Source: Actinoallomurus spadix
Lineage (GTDB): Bacteria > Actinomycetota > Actinomycetes > Streptosporangiales > Streptosporangiaceae
NCBI RefSeq assembly: GCF_024055725.1
Contig: NZ_JAMXMX010000013.1
Coordinates: forward strand, 124,001-188,000
Length of the DNA: 64,000 bases
Direction: 5' to 3'
The translations under genes and the position numbers were made by a program. Each line of letters begins with the position of its first letter. Positions within the stretch are counted from its first letter, which is position 1. Positions 52,943 to 62,074 of the stretch are shown here, in pieces. The notes below the pieces were generated by a model that saw only the letters and a list, made by a program, of their open reading frames with translations, was not told the DNA's origin and ran no database searches.

Positions 52943-54224
52943 GCGACTCCGGCAGGAGGTGGGCGGGCGGCTCGCCGACCAGCGCCGGCTCGACGCCGCG
53001 AACGGCATCGCGCCGATGCTCCCGGAGGACGAGCGCCAGTTCGCCCGCGCCCTGATCGGACAGGTCCTCGAGGAGTACGCCCGCGCGGAGATCGCCGCGG
53101 GCCGCCGCCCGCCGAACGCCGAAGAGGAGGAGCAGCTCGCGGCCGGCGTGCACGCCGCCCTCTTCGGCGTCGGACGCCTCCAGCCCCTGCTCGAGGACCC
53201 CGAGATCGAGAACATCGACGTCAACGGCTGCGACCGGGTGTTCATCGGGTACGCCGACGGCCGGGAGGTCATGGCCGAGCCGGTCGCCGAGTCCGACGAG
53301 GAGCTCGTCGAGCTCATCCAGATCCTGGCGGCCTACAGCGGGCTGTCGAGCCGGCCGTTCGACTCCGCCAACCCGCAGCTCGACCTGCGGCTGCCCGACG
53401 GGTCCCGGCTGTCCGCCGTCATGGACGTCACCGTACGGCCCGCGCTATCGATCCGGCGGGCCCGGCTGGGCAAGGTGTTCCTGTCCGACCTCGTCGGCAA
53501 CGGCACCCTCAGCACCGAGATCGGCCTGTTCCTGCGGGCCGCCGTCGCCGCGCGCAAGAACATCATGATCGCCGGGGCGACGAACGCCGGGAAGACGACC
53601 CTGCTGCGCGCCATCGCCAACGAGATCCCCACCGCCGAGCGGCTCATCACCGTCGAGCGCGCCCTCGAGCTCGGGCTCGACCAGTTCCCCGAGCTGCACC
53701 CGAACGTCGTCGCCCTGGAGGAGCGCCTGCCGAACTCCGAGGGCCAGGGCACGATCACGATGGCCGAGCTCGTCCGCCGGTCGCTGCGCATGAATCCCTC
53801 CCGCGTCATCGTCGGCGAGGTCCTCGGCGACGAGATCGTCACGATGCTCAACGCCATGACGCAGGGCAACGACGGTTCCCTGTCCACCATCCACGCGAAC
53901 TCCTCCTGGGAGGTGTTCAACCGCATCGCGACGTACGCCCTGCAGTCCGACGAACGCCTGCCGATCGAGGCGACGCATATGCTCATCGCAGGTGCCATCG
54001 ACTTCGTCGTCTTCATCGAGAAGCGCAACGACTACGCCCAGGGCGGTCGGCTGCGGCGCTTCGTCTCCAGCATCCGCGAGGTGACCGGCTGCGACGGCCG
54101 CGTGCTGTCCAGCGAGATCTTCGAGCCCGGCCCGGACGGCTCCGCCGTGCCCGCCGCGCCGATCGCCTGCGCCAACGAACTCGTGCCCTTCGGCTACGAC
54201 CCGGCCCGCGGGGTCTCCTGGTGA
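52923..54224 (+). CDS. cpaF: CpaF/TadA-type pilus assembly ATPase
   Basis: This encodes 433 residues of the VirB11-like secretion ATPase family. The N-terminal domain is about 130 residues, followed by a Walker A GATNAGKTTLLRAI (about residue 218), the Asp-box, Walker B MNPSRVIVGEVLGDE with the His-box STIHANSS, and the arginines of the linker. It powers pilin polymerisation as a hexamer. GTG 52923 begins within the preceding gene. It ends in a GTGA overlap with tadB. Confidence 0.95.
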   Translation: MDHSLVKRLRQEVGGRLADQRRLDAANGIAPMLPEDERQFARALIGQVLEEYARAEIAAGRRPPNAEEEEQLAAGVHAALFGVGRLQPLLEDPEIENIDVNGCDRVFIGYADGREVMAEPVAESDEELVELIQILAAYSGLSSRPFDSANPQLDLRLPDGSRLSAVMDVTVRPALSIRRARLGKVFLSDLVGNGTLSTEIGLFLRAAVAARKNIMIAGATNAGKTTLLRAIANEIPTAERLITVERALELGLDQFPELHPNVVALEERLPNSEGQGTITMAELVRRSLRMNPSRVIVGEVLGDEIVTMLNAMTQGNDGSLSTIHANSSWEVFNRIATYALQSDERLPIEATHMLIAGAIDFVVFIEKRNDYAQGGRLRRFVSSIREVTGCDGRVLSSEIFEPGPDGSAVPAAPIACANELVPFGYDPARGVSW

Positions 54225-55186
54225 GCGGCGGTCTGACCGACCTCGCCGCGCTGCCCGCGATCCTCGCGGGCGCGATGGCCGGCGGCGGCGTGTTCCTGCT
54301 GATCCTCGCCCTCCGCGGCGTACGCCCCCGGCCCGGACGGCCGACGGGACGCAGCCGCGAGGAGATCATCCGCACGCTGAGCACCCGTACGGCGCTGGCC
54401 GTCATCGCCGGCGTCGTCGTGCTGATCGTCACGCAGTGGCCGGTCGCCGCGCTCGGCAGCGGCCTGCTCGTCCTCGGCTGGAACACCGTCGGCGGCGGGG
54501 CGGCCGAGGAGCGCCGCGCGATGGCCCGGCTGGAGGCCCTCGCCGCCTGGACCGAGTCGCTGCGCGACACGATCGCCGGCGCGGTCGGCCTCGAACAGGC
54601 CATCCCCTCCTCGCTGCGGGCCGTCGCCCCGGTCCTGGAACCGCACGTACGGACCCTGGTCGACCGCCTCCACACCCGCGTGCCGCTCGCCGACGCGCTC
54701 CGCAGGTTCGGCGACGAGCTGAACGACCCGTCCGCCGACCTCGTCGTCGCGGCGCTCATCCTGAACGCCCGGCTGCGCGGCCCGGGCCTGCGCGACATGC
54801 TCGGCGCGCTGTCCACCTCCGCCCGCGCCGAGCTCGACATGCGGCGCCGCGTCGAGGCGAACCGCCGCACGACGCGCCGCAGCGTCCAGATCGTCGTCGG
54901 GGTCTCGGTCGGCACCGCGATGCTCCTCGCCGTCTTCAACCGGTCCTACGTGAAGATGTACGACACAGTCACCGGCCAGCTCGTCCTCGGTGTGGTCGTC
55001 GGGCTGTTCGCCCTCGGGTTCATCTGGCTGCGCCGGCTCGCCAGGTACGAGATGCCGCAGCGCTTCCTCGGCGGCACCGACACCGACCGGCCCGGCGTGC
55101 CCGCCGAGGTCCCCGAGACGGTCGCGCGCTGGCAGGGCCGTACGGGCACCGGCCCCAACCCCACGGTCAAGGGAGGCACGCGATGA
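54221..55186 (+). CDS. tadB: TadB-like inner-membrane platform protein
   Basis: This encodes 321 residues with the type II/IV secretion F (GspF) core region RRAMARLEALAAWTESLRDTIAGAVGLEQAI and LADALRRFGDELNDPSADLVVAAL, and with membrane helices at about 10-30, 60-85, 220-245 and 255-280. It acts as a platform under the CpaF ATPase. GTG 54221 starts it with 4 nt overlap at both ends (ATGA to TadC). Confidence 0.9.
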   Translation: MSGGLTDLAALPAILAGAMAGGGVFLLILALRGVRPRPGRPTGRSREEIIRTLSTRTALAVIAGVVVLIVTQWPVAALGSGLLVLGWNTVGGGAAEERRAMARLEALAAWTESLRDTIAGAVGLEQAIPSSLRAVAPVLEPHVRTLVDRLHTRVPLADALRRFGDELNDPSADLVVAALILNARLRGPGLRDMLGALSTSARAELDMRRRVEANRRTTRRSVQIVVGVSVGTAMLLAVFNRSYVKMYDTVTGQLVLGVVVGLFALGFIWLRRLARYEMPQRFLGGTDTDRPGVPAEVPETVARWQGRTGTGPNPTVKGGTR

Positions 55187-56097
55187 CGATCGCACTGCTG
55201 GCCGGGGCGATCTTCGGGCTCGGCGGCTACCTCCTGTTCCGAGCGTTGTTCCCGCCCCGGCCGGGGCTGGCGGCGCGCCTCGCGGCCTTCGACACGGCCC
55301 GCCGGCGCGGCGAGACCGCGCCGGAACGCCGCCCCACCGGCGACTCGGGACGGTTCCCCGGGCTGCGCGCCCGGGTCGGCCGCTCCCTGGCCGCGTTCTA
55401 CCAGGCACGGGGATGGCAGCAGCGCTCGGCCCGCGCGGACCTGGCCCTGCTGGACCGGTCCTTCGAGGGATTCCTCGCGACGAAGTTCCTGCTGTCGGCG
55501 GCGGCGATCGTGTTCATTCCCCTCCTCGCCGGCTACTTCGCCATCCTGGGCCTCGGCGTCGCGGTCTCCGTCCCCGTCTGGGTCGGCCTGTTCTTCGCCG
55601 TCATCTTCTTCCTGCTGCCGGACCTGCAACTGCGCCAGGAGGCCGCGGCGCGGCGGCGCGACTTCCGGCACGCCGTCAGCGCGTTCCTCGACCTCGTCGC
55701 CATGAACCTCGCGGGCGGGCGCGGCGTGCCCGAGGCCCTCATGACCGCGGCGAACGTCGGGGACGGCTGGGCGATGCGCCGCATCCGCGACGCCCTGTCC
55801 AACGCGCGCATCACCGGCATCACGCCGTGGCAGGCGCTCGGACGGCTCGGCGAGGAGATCAGCGTCGACGAGCTCCGCGACCTGTCCGCGGCGCTCGCGC
55901 TGGTCGCCGACGACGGGGCCAAGGTCCGCCAGTCGCTGGCCGCCCGCGCCGTCAGCATGCGCAGCCGCGAGCTCGCGGACATCGAGGGGAAGGCGGGTGA
56001 GCAGTCCCAGTCCATGCTCGTCGCCCAGCTGCTGCTGTGCGCCGGTTTCTTGATCTTCCTCGCCTATCCGGCGGTGATGCGGGTCATCGCCACCTGA
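55183..56097 (+). CDS. tadC: TadC-like inner-membrane platform protein
   Basis: This encodes 304 residues, second GspF-like platform protein. A basic N-terminal part is followed by helices at about 105-150, then the conserved segment HAVSAFLDLVAMNLAGGRGVPEAL and DELRDLSAALALVADDGAKVRQSLAARA and a C-terminal helix (LLLCAGFLIFLAYPAVMRVI). ATG 55183 overlaps the tadB stop. Confidence 0.9.
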   Translation: MTIALLAGAIFGLGGYLLFRALFPPRPGLAARLAAFDTARRRGETAPERRPTGDSGRFPGLRARVGRSLAAFYQARGWQQRSARADLALLDRSFEGFLATKFLLSAAAIVFIPLLAGYFAILGLGVAVSVPVWVGLFFAVIFFLLPDLQLRQEAAARRRDFRHAVSAFLDLVAMNLAGGRGVPEALMTAANVGDGWAMRRIRDALSNARITGITPWQALGRLGEEISVDELRDLSAALALVADDGAKVRQSLAARAVSMRSRELADIEGKAGEQSQSMLVAQLLLCAGFLIFLAYPAVMRVIAT

Positions 56098-56134
56098 CGA
56101 CGAGGACCGTCCCCCGAGACATCCGAGGTGTTCC

Positions 56135-56371
56135 ATGCAGTGGTTGAATCCGATGAACGACCCCGTCGTCGTCTACGTGCGGTCCCACGTCGAGGCGCGC
56201 ATCGAGCGGCTCCGCGAGGACTCCGAAAGGTCACGGGGCGCCTCCGCGATCGAGTGGGCGATCATCACCGGGATCCTCGCGCTCATCGCGATCACCGTCG
56301 GCTGGGTGATCTTCCGGCGGGTCAAGTCCGCCGCCAACAAGATCAACGTTGACAACGGTCCTGGAGGCTGA
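56135..56371 (+). CDS. Flp-like type IVb pilin
   Basis: This encodes 78 residues. A cytoplasmic leader of about 35 residues ends in ERSRG, followed by the mature N terminus ASAIEWAIITGILALIAITVGWVIF with the Glu at position 5 required of type IV pilins. A short basic tail follows. The cleavage Gly is before ASAIE. The leader is much longer than in proteobacterial Flp, as usual in actinomycete Tad loci. ATG 56135 has GAGGTG upstream. The prepilin peptidase is not in this window. Confidence 0.9.
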   Translation: MQWLNPMNDPVVVYVRSHVEARIERLREDSERSRGASAIEWAIITGILALIAITVGWVIFRRVKSAANKINVDNGPGG

Positions 56372-56372
56372 G

Positions 56373-56810
56373 GTGCGCCACCGGACGACGCGGGAGGGCG
56401 CTGCGGCGGACGAGGGCGCGAGCACCCTCGAACTCGCGTTGCTGACGCCGATCCTCCTCATGGTCATCCTGCTGGTGGTCCAGTTCGCGATGGTCTACCA
56501 CGCCCGGCACGTGGCGCTCGCGGCGGCGCAGTCCGGCGCCCGGGTCGCCCGCGAGAGCGGGGCCGCCGACTGGAAGGGAGAGGCGGAGACGAAGGCACGC
56601 GAGTACGTCCGGCGGATCGGCCCGGAGCTCCTGACCGGCGTGACACCGCAGGCCGGCGGCGACCAGAAGACGCGGTGGGTCACGGTGACCGGCAGCGCGG
56701 TGCGGGTCGTGCCCTTCCTCACGTTCCACGTCAGCCAGCGATCCGGCGGGCCGATCGAGTGTTACCGGCCCGACGTCGGCGCCGGCACGACCTGCGCGGA
56801 CCGGCCGTGA
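56373..56810 (+). CDS. TadE-like minor pilin
   Basis: This encodes 145 residues of the TadE family (pseudopilin-like). The N-terminal region has DEGASTLELALLTPILLMVILLVVQFAMVYHARHVALAAAQSGARVAR, with the Glu at position 5 after the Gly cleavage point. The exposed part has KAREYVRRIGPELLTG and VTGSAVRVVP, with two Cys near the end (IECYRPDVGAGTTC). GTG 56373 with GGAGG 5 nt upstream is chosen over a TTG at 56349. It overlaps the next gene by 4 nt. Confidence 0.9.
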   Translation: MRHRTTREGAAADEGASTLELALLTPILLMVILLVVQFAMVYHARHVALAAAQSGARVARESGAADWKGEAETKAREYVRRIGPELLTGVTPQAGGDQKTRWVTVTGSAVRVVPFLTFHVSQRSGGPIECYRPDVGAGTTCADRP

Positions 56811-57283
56811 CGAGCCCCGCGGCGAACCCGAACCCGAATCCGCATCCGAAACCGGACCAGCACCGGGACCGGAACCCGGACCGGGACCGGGGCACGATGG
56901 CGCTGGAGATGGCCATCCTCACCCCGGTGCTCGTGGCGTTCATGATGCTGATGGTCGGGCTCGGCCGGATCGTGGAGGCCCACGGCCAGGTGGAGGGCGC
57001 CGCGCGGGACGCCGCCCGCGCCGCCTCGGTCGCACGCGACCGGACGACCGCCCGGTCCGACGCCGAGCAGGCGGCTCAGGCGACCCTGAACGGCGGCAAG
57101 CGGTGCCGGGGCGGGCCGCGCACGGAGCCGGACTTCCGCGACTGGCGTCCGGGCGGCCAGGTCACCGTCACGGTGCGGTGCGACATCGACCTGGGCGGGC
57201 TGTCCCTGATCGGGCTGGCCGCTTCCCGGACGATGGTCGGTACGGCGACCGCTCCCCTCGACACGCTGCGGAGGATCGGTTGA
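56807..57283 (+). CDS. TadE-like protein
   Basis: This encodes 158 residues. An Asn/Pro/His/Asp-rich head (about 25 residues) precedes DRGTMALEMAILTPVLVAFMMLMVGLGRIVEAHGQVEGAARDAARAAS, the TadE-like hydrophobic segment with Glu. The exposed part has GGQVTVTVRCDIDLGGLSLIG. Start GTG 56807 (GTGA overlap). It is the second TadE-like minor pilin of the operon. Confidence 0.87.
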   Translation: MTSPAANPNPNPHPKPDQHRDRNPDRDRGTMALEMAILTPVLVAFMMLMVGLGRIVEAHGQVEGAARDAARAASVARDRTTARSDAEQAAQATLNGGKRCRGGPRTEPDFRDWRPGGQVTVTVRCDIDLGGLSLIGLAASRTMVGTATAPLDTLRRIG

Positions 57284-57720
57284 CGCGGTGGCATCGGGCG
57301 GTGGCCGAAGACCGCGACCGTGGGACGGTCGCGATGTTCACCACGATCTTCGCCCTGTTCGTGATCGTGCTGGCCGGCCTGGTCGTCGACGGCGGCCAGG
57401 CGATCCACGCCCGCCAGCGCGCGGCGGACATCGCCGAGCAGGGCGCCCGCGCCGCGGCCGACGAGATCGACCTGGACGTCCTGCGGCGTACCGGGCAGGC
57501 GCGGATCACCGACCCGCGCGCGGCCTGCGCCCGCGCCGAACGCCTCGTCGCCGCCTACCCCGAGGTGACGGGGCGGGCCAAGTGCCAGATCGAGGGCGGC
57601 CGTACCGCGCGGGTCGTCGTACAGATCAAGGTCCGGCTGCAGCTCCTCGGCATCATCCCCGGCTTCAACGACTTCACCATGACGTCGGCGGCGACCGCCC
57701 ACCCTCAGGAGGGGATCTGA
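57280..57720 (+). CDS. TadG-like pilus protein
   Basis: This encodes 146 residues. A short N terminus with RDRGTVAM is followed by FTTIFALFVIVLAGLVVDGGQAIHARQRAADIAEQGARAAADEID, the conserved Tad-associated membrane segment and repeat (TadG/RsaF-like). It has two Cys. TTG 57280 overlaps the previous stop (TTGA) and is preceded by GGAG; a GTG a few codons later is an alternative. Confidence 0.85.
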   Translation: MTRWHRAVAEDRDRGTVAMFTTIFALFVIVLAGLVVDGGQAIHARQRAADIAEQGARAAADEIDLDVLRRTGQARITDPRAACARAERLVAAYPEVTGRAKCQIEGGRTARVVVQIKVRLQLLGIIPGFNDFTMTSAATAHPQEGI

Positions 57721-57754
57721 TGAGACCGGTCACTCCTCCGGCGAAGGAGAATCC

Positions 57755-60700
57755 GTGAGTACCATCCGGCGACCGCCGGTGCGGATCGATCGCGGGCGCG
57801 GGCCCGGTGACGTGGCCGTCGGCGTGCTCGCGCTCGCCGCCATCGCCGCGCTGCTGGCCGGTGTGCCGTTCGCGCTGGTCACCTTCTTCGGCTCGCCGAT
57901 TCCCAGCCGGCCGCCGTCGATGGAGACGCTGACGCAGCGGCTCGACACCGCCGCGCTGATGCGCATCCTCGTCATCGTCGTGTGGCTGGCGTGGCTGCAG
58001 CTGGCCGCCTGCGTGCTCGTGGAGGTGTACGCCGGGATCCGCGGGGTCGGCGTGCCCGCCCGGGTGCCGTTCGCCGGTGGACCCCAGGCGGTCGCGCACC
58101 GGCTCGTCGTCGCCGCCCTGCTGCTGTTCACCGCCACGACGGTGGTCGTGCCCGCGCTGACCGCGCCGCGCGCCACGCACGTCCAGGTCAAGGAGCCGCC
58201 ACGGCAGCAGCCGCGGCCGGCCGAACGCCCCGAGACCGTGGCCCGGCAGGCTCCGGAGCAGGACGCGGCGCCGACCCCCATGGAGGAGAACGCCGTCCGC
58301 AAGATCTACCGGGTCCGGCCGCCGGAGGGACGGCACCACGAGAGCCTGTGGGAGATCGCGGAGAAGTGCCTCGGCGACGGCCGCCGCTACCGCGAGATCT
58401 ACGCGCTGAACAAGGGCAAGGTGCAGCCGGACGGCACCCGGCTGACGATGGCGAGCCTGATCCGGCCCGGCTGGGTCCTCGACATGCCGGCCGACGCCAC
58501 GCACGTCGAGGTGATCCACCGGGGGCCGCACGACGGGCAGCACGAGCACGGCGTGCCCCACGCCCAGGTTCCCGGCGGCGTCCACCACCGCAGCGGCGTC
58601 ACCACCGAGCAGCAGGCGGTCGACGCGGCCCGGCGGGCGGCTCGCCAGGAGGCGCGGGACCATCAGGCCGGTCACGAGGCGCACGAGGGAAGCGGGCCGG
58701 GAGCGGAGCACCAGGGCGGCGCCGCGTCGGGTCGCCCGCCCGCCGCGCGGCCGCCGCAGGCGACCTCACCGGGCACGGCCCCGCCGGCCCGGCCGCCCGC
58801 GCACGCGTCGCCGCGCGCCGAGCATCCCACTCCGGCCCGGCCGGAGCATTCCGGGCACCCCTCCGAGCAGCGGCAGTCACCCGCCGGGCAGGGGCAGTCA
58901 CCTGCCGAGCAGCACAGGCCCGCCGAGCAGCATCGGCCCGCCGAGCGGCAGCCGTCCCACCTGCCGGCCTTCGGCTGGCCCGAGGAGCTCGCGGTGGCGT
59001 CGCTCCTGGCCGCCGGAGTGCTCGCCGTCCTCGGCCGCCGCCGGCGCGAACAGCTGTGGCGGCGGGCGTTCGGCACCAGGATCGCCCGGCCCGACGGGGA
59101 GGCCGCGCTCGCCGAGCAGGCCCTGCGCATCGGCGCGGACACCGACGCGACCCGCCTGCTCGACCTCGGCCTCCGGCAGATGTCTCAGGCCCTCGCCGCC
59201 GAGGGGCGCACGCTGCCCACCGTGTACGGCGTGCACCTCGGCGCCGACAGCCTCGACCTGTGGATCGCGCCCGCCGACCGCAACCCGCCGGCGCCCTGGG
59301 AGGAGTACGACAACGGGCAGGTCTGGCGGCTGAACGCCGGCGCCCTCGACGGGATGGCCACCGCCGACCTCGCCGACGTCCTGGCGCCGTACCCGGGGCT
59401 CGTCTCGATCGGCACGAACGACACCGGCCGGATCCTCGTCGACCTGGAGACCGCGCACGGGCTGATCTCCCTGCAGGGCCCGGACGAGGTGCGCCGTGCC
59501 GTCCTCGCCGCCGTGGCCGTCGAGCTCGCGACGAACCGCTGGTCCGACCACATGCGGATCACCCTCGTCGGCTTCGGCGAGGAGCTCTCGCTGATCGCGC
59601 CGGACCGCATCCGGGCCGTCGCCACCCTCGCCGAGGCGCTGCCGGAGCTGGAGAGCCGGACCGAGGAGGTGCGGCAGGCCCTCGCCGCCTCGGGCGCGGA
59701 CTCGGTGCTCACCGGCCGCTGCCGCGGCGTGTTCGGCGAGGCGTGGATGCCGCACTACCTGATCATGGCCGACCCGCCGGCGCCCGACGAGGCCGAACGC
59801 CTGGTCGCCCTGGCCCGTACCGGTCAGCGGATGGCGGCCGGGTACATCGTCGCGGGTGAGACGCCCGGCGCCACGTGGACCTGGGACGTCACCTCCGACG
59901 GGCGGCTCCGCGCCGGGGTCCTCGGTTTCGACGTCGAGGCCCAGCTCGTTCCCGAGCGGCACTACCGGGCCGTCCTCGAGCTGTTCCGCACGGCCGGGCG
60001 GGCGGACGGCGTCCCGTACGGCGGCCTCGACGAGGAGCCGTCGACGGCGCCCGTCATGGGCGAGGTACGGCCGGCCGTCGACATCCGGATCCTGGGCCCC
60101 GTCGAGGTGGACGCGCCGGGCGTCGTCGAGGAGAGCCGCCGGGCGCTGTGCACCGAGGTGCTCGTTCACCTGGCCACCCATCCCGAGGGCGTGCACCCGA
60201 CCGTGCTGGGCGGCGCGGTGTGGCCGCGCGGGGTCTCGGCGCCGGTGCGCGACGCCACCGTCGCCCGGGTCGCCGACTGGCTCGGCCGCGACTCCCGTGG
60301 CCGCCCCAACCTGTACTACGACGAGAGCGGCCGGATCCGGCTCGGGTCGGAGGTCCGGGTCGACTGGGAGATGTTCCGCTGGCTCGTCTGGCGGTCCGCC
60401 GCCGAACCCGCCTCCGAGACGGCCTACCTCGCCTACGCCCTCGACCTCGTACGGGGCCCGCTGCTGGACGGCCGCCCGCGCGGCCGGTACTCCTGGCTGG
60501 CCGCGGAGGACCTGGAGTACGAGGCGACCGCGCGCGTCGCGGACGTCGCGCACCGGCTCGTGCTGATGCGCCTGGACGACGGCGACGCCCGGGGCGCGGT
60601 GTCGGCGGCCCGCGCCGGCCTGCGGCTGGCCGTGGAGGACGAGGGCCTGTGGCGGGACCTGCTGCGCGCGACCCACGCGACGGGCGACCAGGCCGCGGTG

Positions 60701-60829
60701 TACGACGTCGTCGACGAGCTGAGCGAGCGCGTCACCGCCGACCCGTTCGCCGCGCAGTTGCAGCCGGAGACCGAGGCGCTGGTCGAGGAGCTCGTTCCCC
60801 AGTACCGCGTCGCCGAGGGAGCGGGCTGA
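57755..60829 (+). CDS. LysM-BTAD membrane regulatory protein of the Tad locus
   Basis: This encodes 1024 residues. Three membrane helices (about 18-46, 67-93 and 108-130) precede a LysM-like domain (about 177-245, with RHHESLWEIAEKCLGDGRRYREIYALN and VLDMP). A long Pro/Ala/Gln/His-rich linker and a further helix (about 410-430, LAVASLLAAGVLAVLG) follow. The cytoplasmic remainder has a domain with RVAVAAV-type region (about 480-700) and a C-terminal SARP/BTAD-like portion from about residue 776 (DIRILGPVEVDAPG, then the helical BTAD part). Related proteins sit at the end of actinomycete Tad clusters. The membrane location of a BTAD domain suggests envelope-linked signalling, not direct DNA binding. 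Confidence 0.8.
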   Translation: MSTIRRPPVRIDRGRGPGDVAVGVLALAAIAALLAGVPFALVTFFGSPIPSRPPSMETLTQRLDTAALMRILVIVVWLAWLQLAACVLVEVYAGIRGVGVPARVPFAGGPQAVAHRLVVAALLLFTATTVVVPALTAPRATHVQVKEPPRQQPRPAERPETVARQAPEQDAAPTPMEENAVRKIYRVRPPEGRHHESLWEIAEKCLGDGRRYREIYALNKGKVQPDGTRLTMASLIRPGWVLDMPADATHVEVIHRGPHDGQHEHGVPHAQVPGGVHHRSGVTTEQQAVDAARRAARQEARDHQAGHEAHEGSGPGAEHQGGAASGRPPAARPPQATSPGTAPPARPPAHASPRAEHPTPARPEHSGHPSEQRQSPAGQGQSPAEQHRPAEQHRPAERQPSHLPAFGWPEELAVASLLAAGVLAVLGRRRREQLWRRAFGTRIARPDGEAALAEQALRIGADTDATRLLDLGLRQMSQALAAEGRTLPTVYGVHLGADSLDLWIAPADRNPPAPWEEYDNGQVWRLNAGALDGMATADLADVLAPYPGLVSIGTNDTGRILVDLETAHGLISLQGPDEVRRAVLAAVAVELATNRWSDHMRITLVGFGEELSLIAPDRIRAVATLAEALPELESRTEEVRQALAASGADSVLTGRCRGVFGEAWMPHYLIMADPPAPDEAERLVALARTGQRMAAGYIVAGETPGATWTWDVTSDGRLRAGVLGFDVEAQLVPERHYRAVLELFRTAGRADGVPYGGLDEEPSTAPVMGEVRPAVDIRILGPVEVDAPGVVEESRRALCTEVLVHLATHPEGVHPTVLGGAVWPRGVSAPVRDATVARVADWLGRDSRGRPNLYYDESGRIRLGSEVRVDWEMFRWLVWRSAAEPASETAYLAYALDLVRGPLLDGRPRGRYSWLAAEDLEYEATARVADVAHRLVLMRLDDGDARGAVSAARAGLRLAVEDEGLWRDLLRATHATGDQAAVYDVVDELSERVTADPFAAQLQPETEALVEELVPQYRVAEGAG

Positions 60830-60835
60830 AGGTCC

Positions 60836-62029
60836 CTACCGGTAGATGCCGGTGTGGCCCAGGGAGAACCGGCCGGGCTGCGGGAAGACGCACAGGCCGT
60901 GCGGGGCGGGTCCGGCGGGGAGCCGCCGGATGACCCGCCCGGTGCGCGTGGAGACGGCGAAGACCGTGTCGGCCTGCCGGGCGGACAGCCACAGCACCCG
61001 GCCGTCCGCCGACACCCCGCCCATGTCGGGCGCGGCCGGAAGCCGCCACCGGCCGGCCAGGCGGCGTTCGGCGACGGAGATCAGCGAGACGGTCCGCGCG
61101 GCGCCGTCGGTGACGTAGAGGGTGGCGGCGTCGCGGCTGGGGTACAGCCCGTGGGCGCCGCGCCCGGTGGCGATGAACCCGGCCGGCCGCAGGCTCGCGG
61201 CGTCGACGGCCCACACGCCGCCGCGACCCGCGTCGGCGACGAAGAAGGCCGTGCCGTCCGGCGCCAGGCGGACGTCCCGGAGCAGTGCGTCGCCGGCGAG
61301 GGGGGCCGTCCCCGCGGCGACCCGCCGCTGGAGGTCGACGCGGACCAGCCGCCCGCCGCCGCACGCCACGGCCATCGTGGATCCGTCGGCCGACAGGTCC
61401 GCCGCCGCCGGGTCGGGGCAGGGCAGGGCGACGGCCGACCGGAGCCGGAGGGTCCGCGGGTCGCGGATCTCCAGCCGTCCCGGCCGCGCGCCCAGGACCA
61501 GGGCGGACCGGCCGTCGAGCGTGAAGTACAGGTCGACGGGATCGGGGACCGGCACCGTACGGCCGCGCGTGCCGGTGCGCGCGTCGATCGGCAGGAGCCC
61601 GGCCGCCTCCGTGACCCACAGCGTCCGCAGGTCCCAGGAGGGAACGACCTGCCGTGGCACGCGCCCGACCGGGATGCGGCGGATCGGGCGGTACGTGCGG
61701 GCGTCGACCACGTCGATCGCGGTACCGCCGCTGACCGGGACGTATACCCGAGGCGGCAGGCGACGCGCGACGGGCCCGAGCATGCCGGCCCGCGTCGCGG
61801 CGTAGACCCCCGACGGCCGGTCGGGCGAGGCGGCGGGCCGGCCGAGCGGGGAGGGCGGCGGCGTGACGGGCGGCCGGACGTACGGCGCGGGCCCGCCCAG
61901 CGCCAGGACCGGTGACCCGGGCCCCGGCCGACCCCGGAAGGGCACCGTCCGGCACCCGCAGAGCGCCGGCCCGCCGACGGTCAGCGTCAGCGCGACCGCG
62001 ACCCGCGACGCCGCTCTGCACCCCTTCAT
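60836..62029 (-). CDS. YVTN beta-propeller lipoprotein
   Basis: This encodes 397 residues. A signal peptide with L-C-G-C lipobox (residues ~22-25) and a Pro-rich linker precede a seven-blade-like series: VYVPVSGGTAIDVVDARTYRPIRRIPVGRVPRQVV, TLWVTEAAGLLPIDARTG, ALVLGARPGRLEIRDPR, VACGGGRLVRVDL, FFVADAGRGGVWAVDAASL, TLYVTDGAARTVSLISV and VLWLSARQADTVFAVSTRTGRVIRRLP. Propellers of this kind (YncE/YVTN) bind ligands or partners without defined enzymology. It converges on the Tad operon end with 6 nt between stops. It may be an accessory envelope protein of the Tad system. Confidence 0.85.
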   Translation of the reverse strand: MKGCRAASRVAVALTLTVGGPALCGCRTVPFRGRPGPGSPVLALGGPAPYVRPPVTPPPSPLGRPAASPDRPSGVYAATRAGMLGPVARRLPPRVYVPVSGGTAIDVVDARTYRPIRRIPVGRVPRQVVPSWDLRTLWVTEAAGLLPIDARTGTRGRTVPVPDPVDLYFTLDGRSALVLGARPGRLEIRDPRTLRLRSAVALPCPDPAAADLSADGSTMAVACGGGRLVRVDLQRRVAAGTAPLAGDALLRDVRLAPDGTAFFVADAGRGGVWAVDAASLRPAGFIATGRGAHGLYPSRDAATLYVTDGAARTVSLISVAERRLAGRWRLPAAPDMGGVSADGRVLWLSARQADTVFAVSTRTGRVIRRLPAGPAPHGLCVFPQPGRFSLGHTGIYR

Positions 62030-62074
62030 ATGCGCCGGACTCTAGCCGCCCGAGGGCGGATCGTGAGCGTGTAA

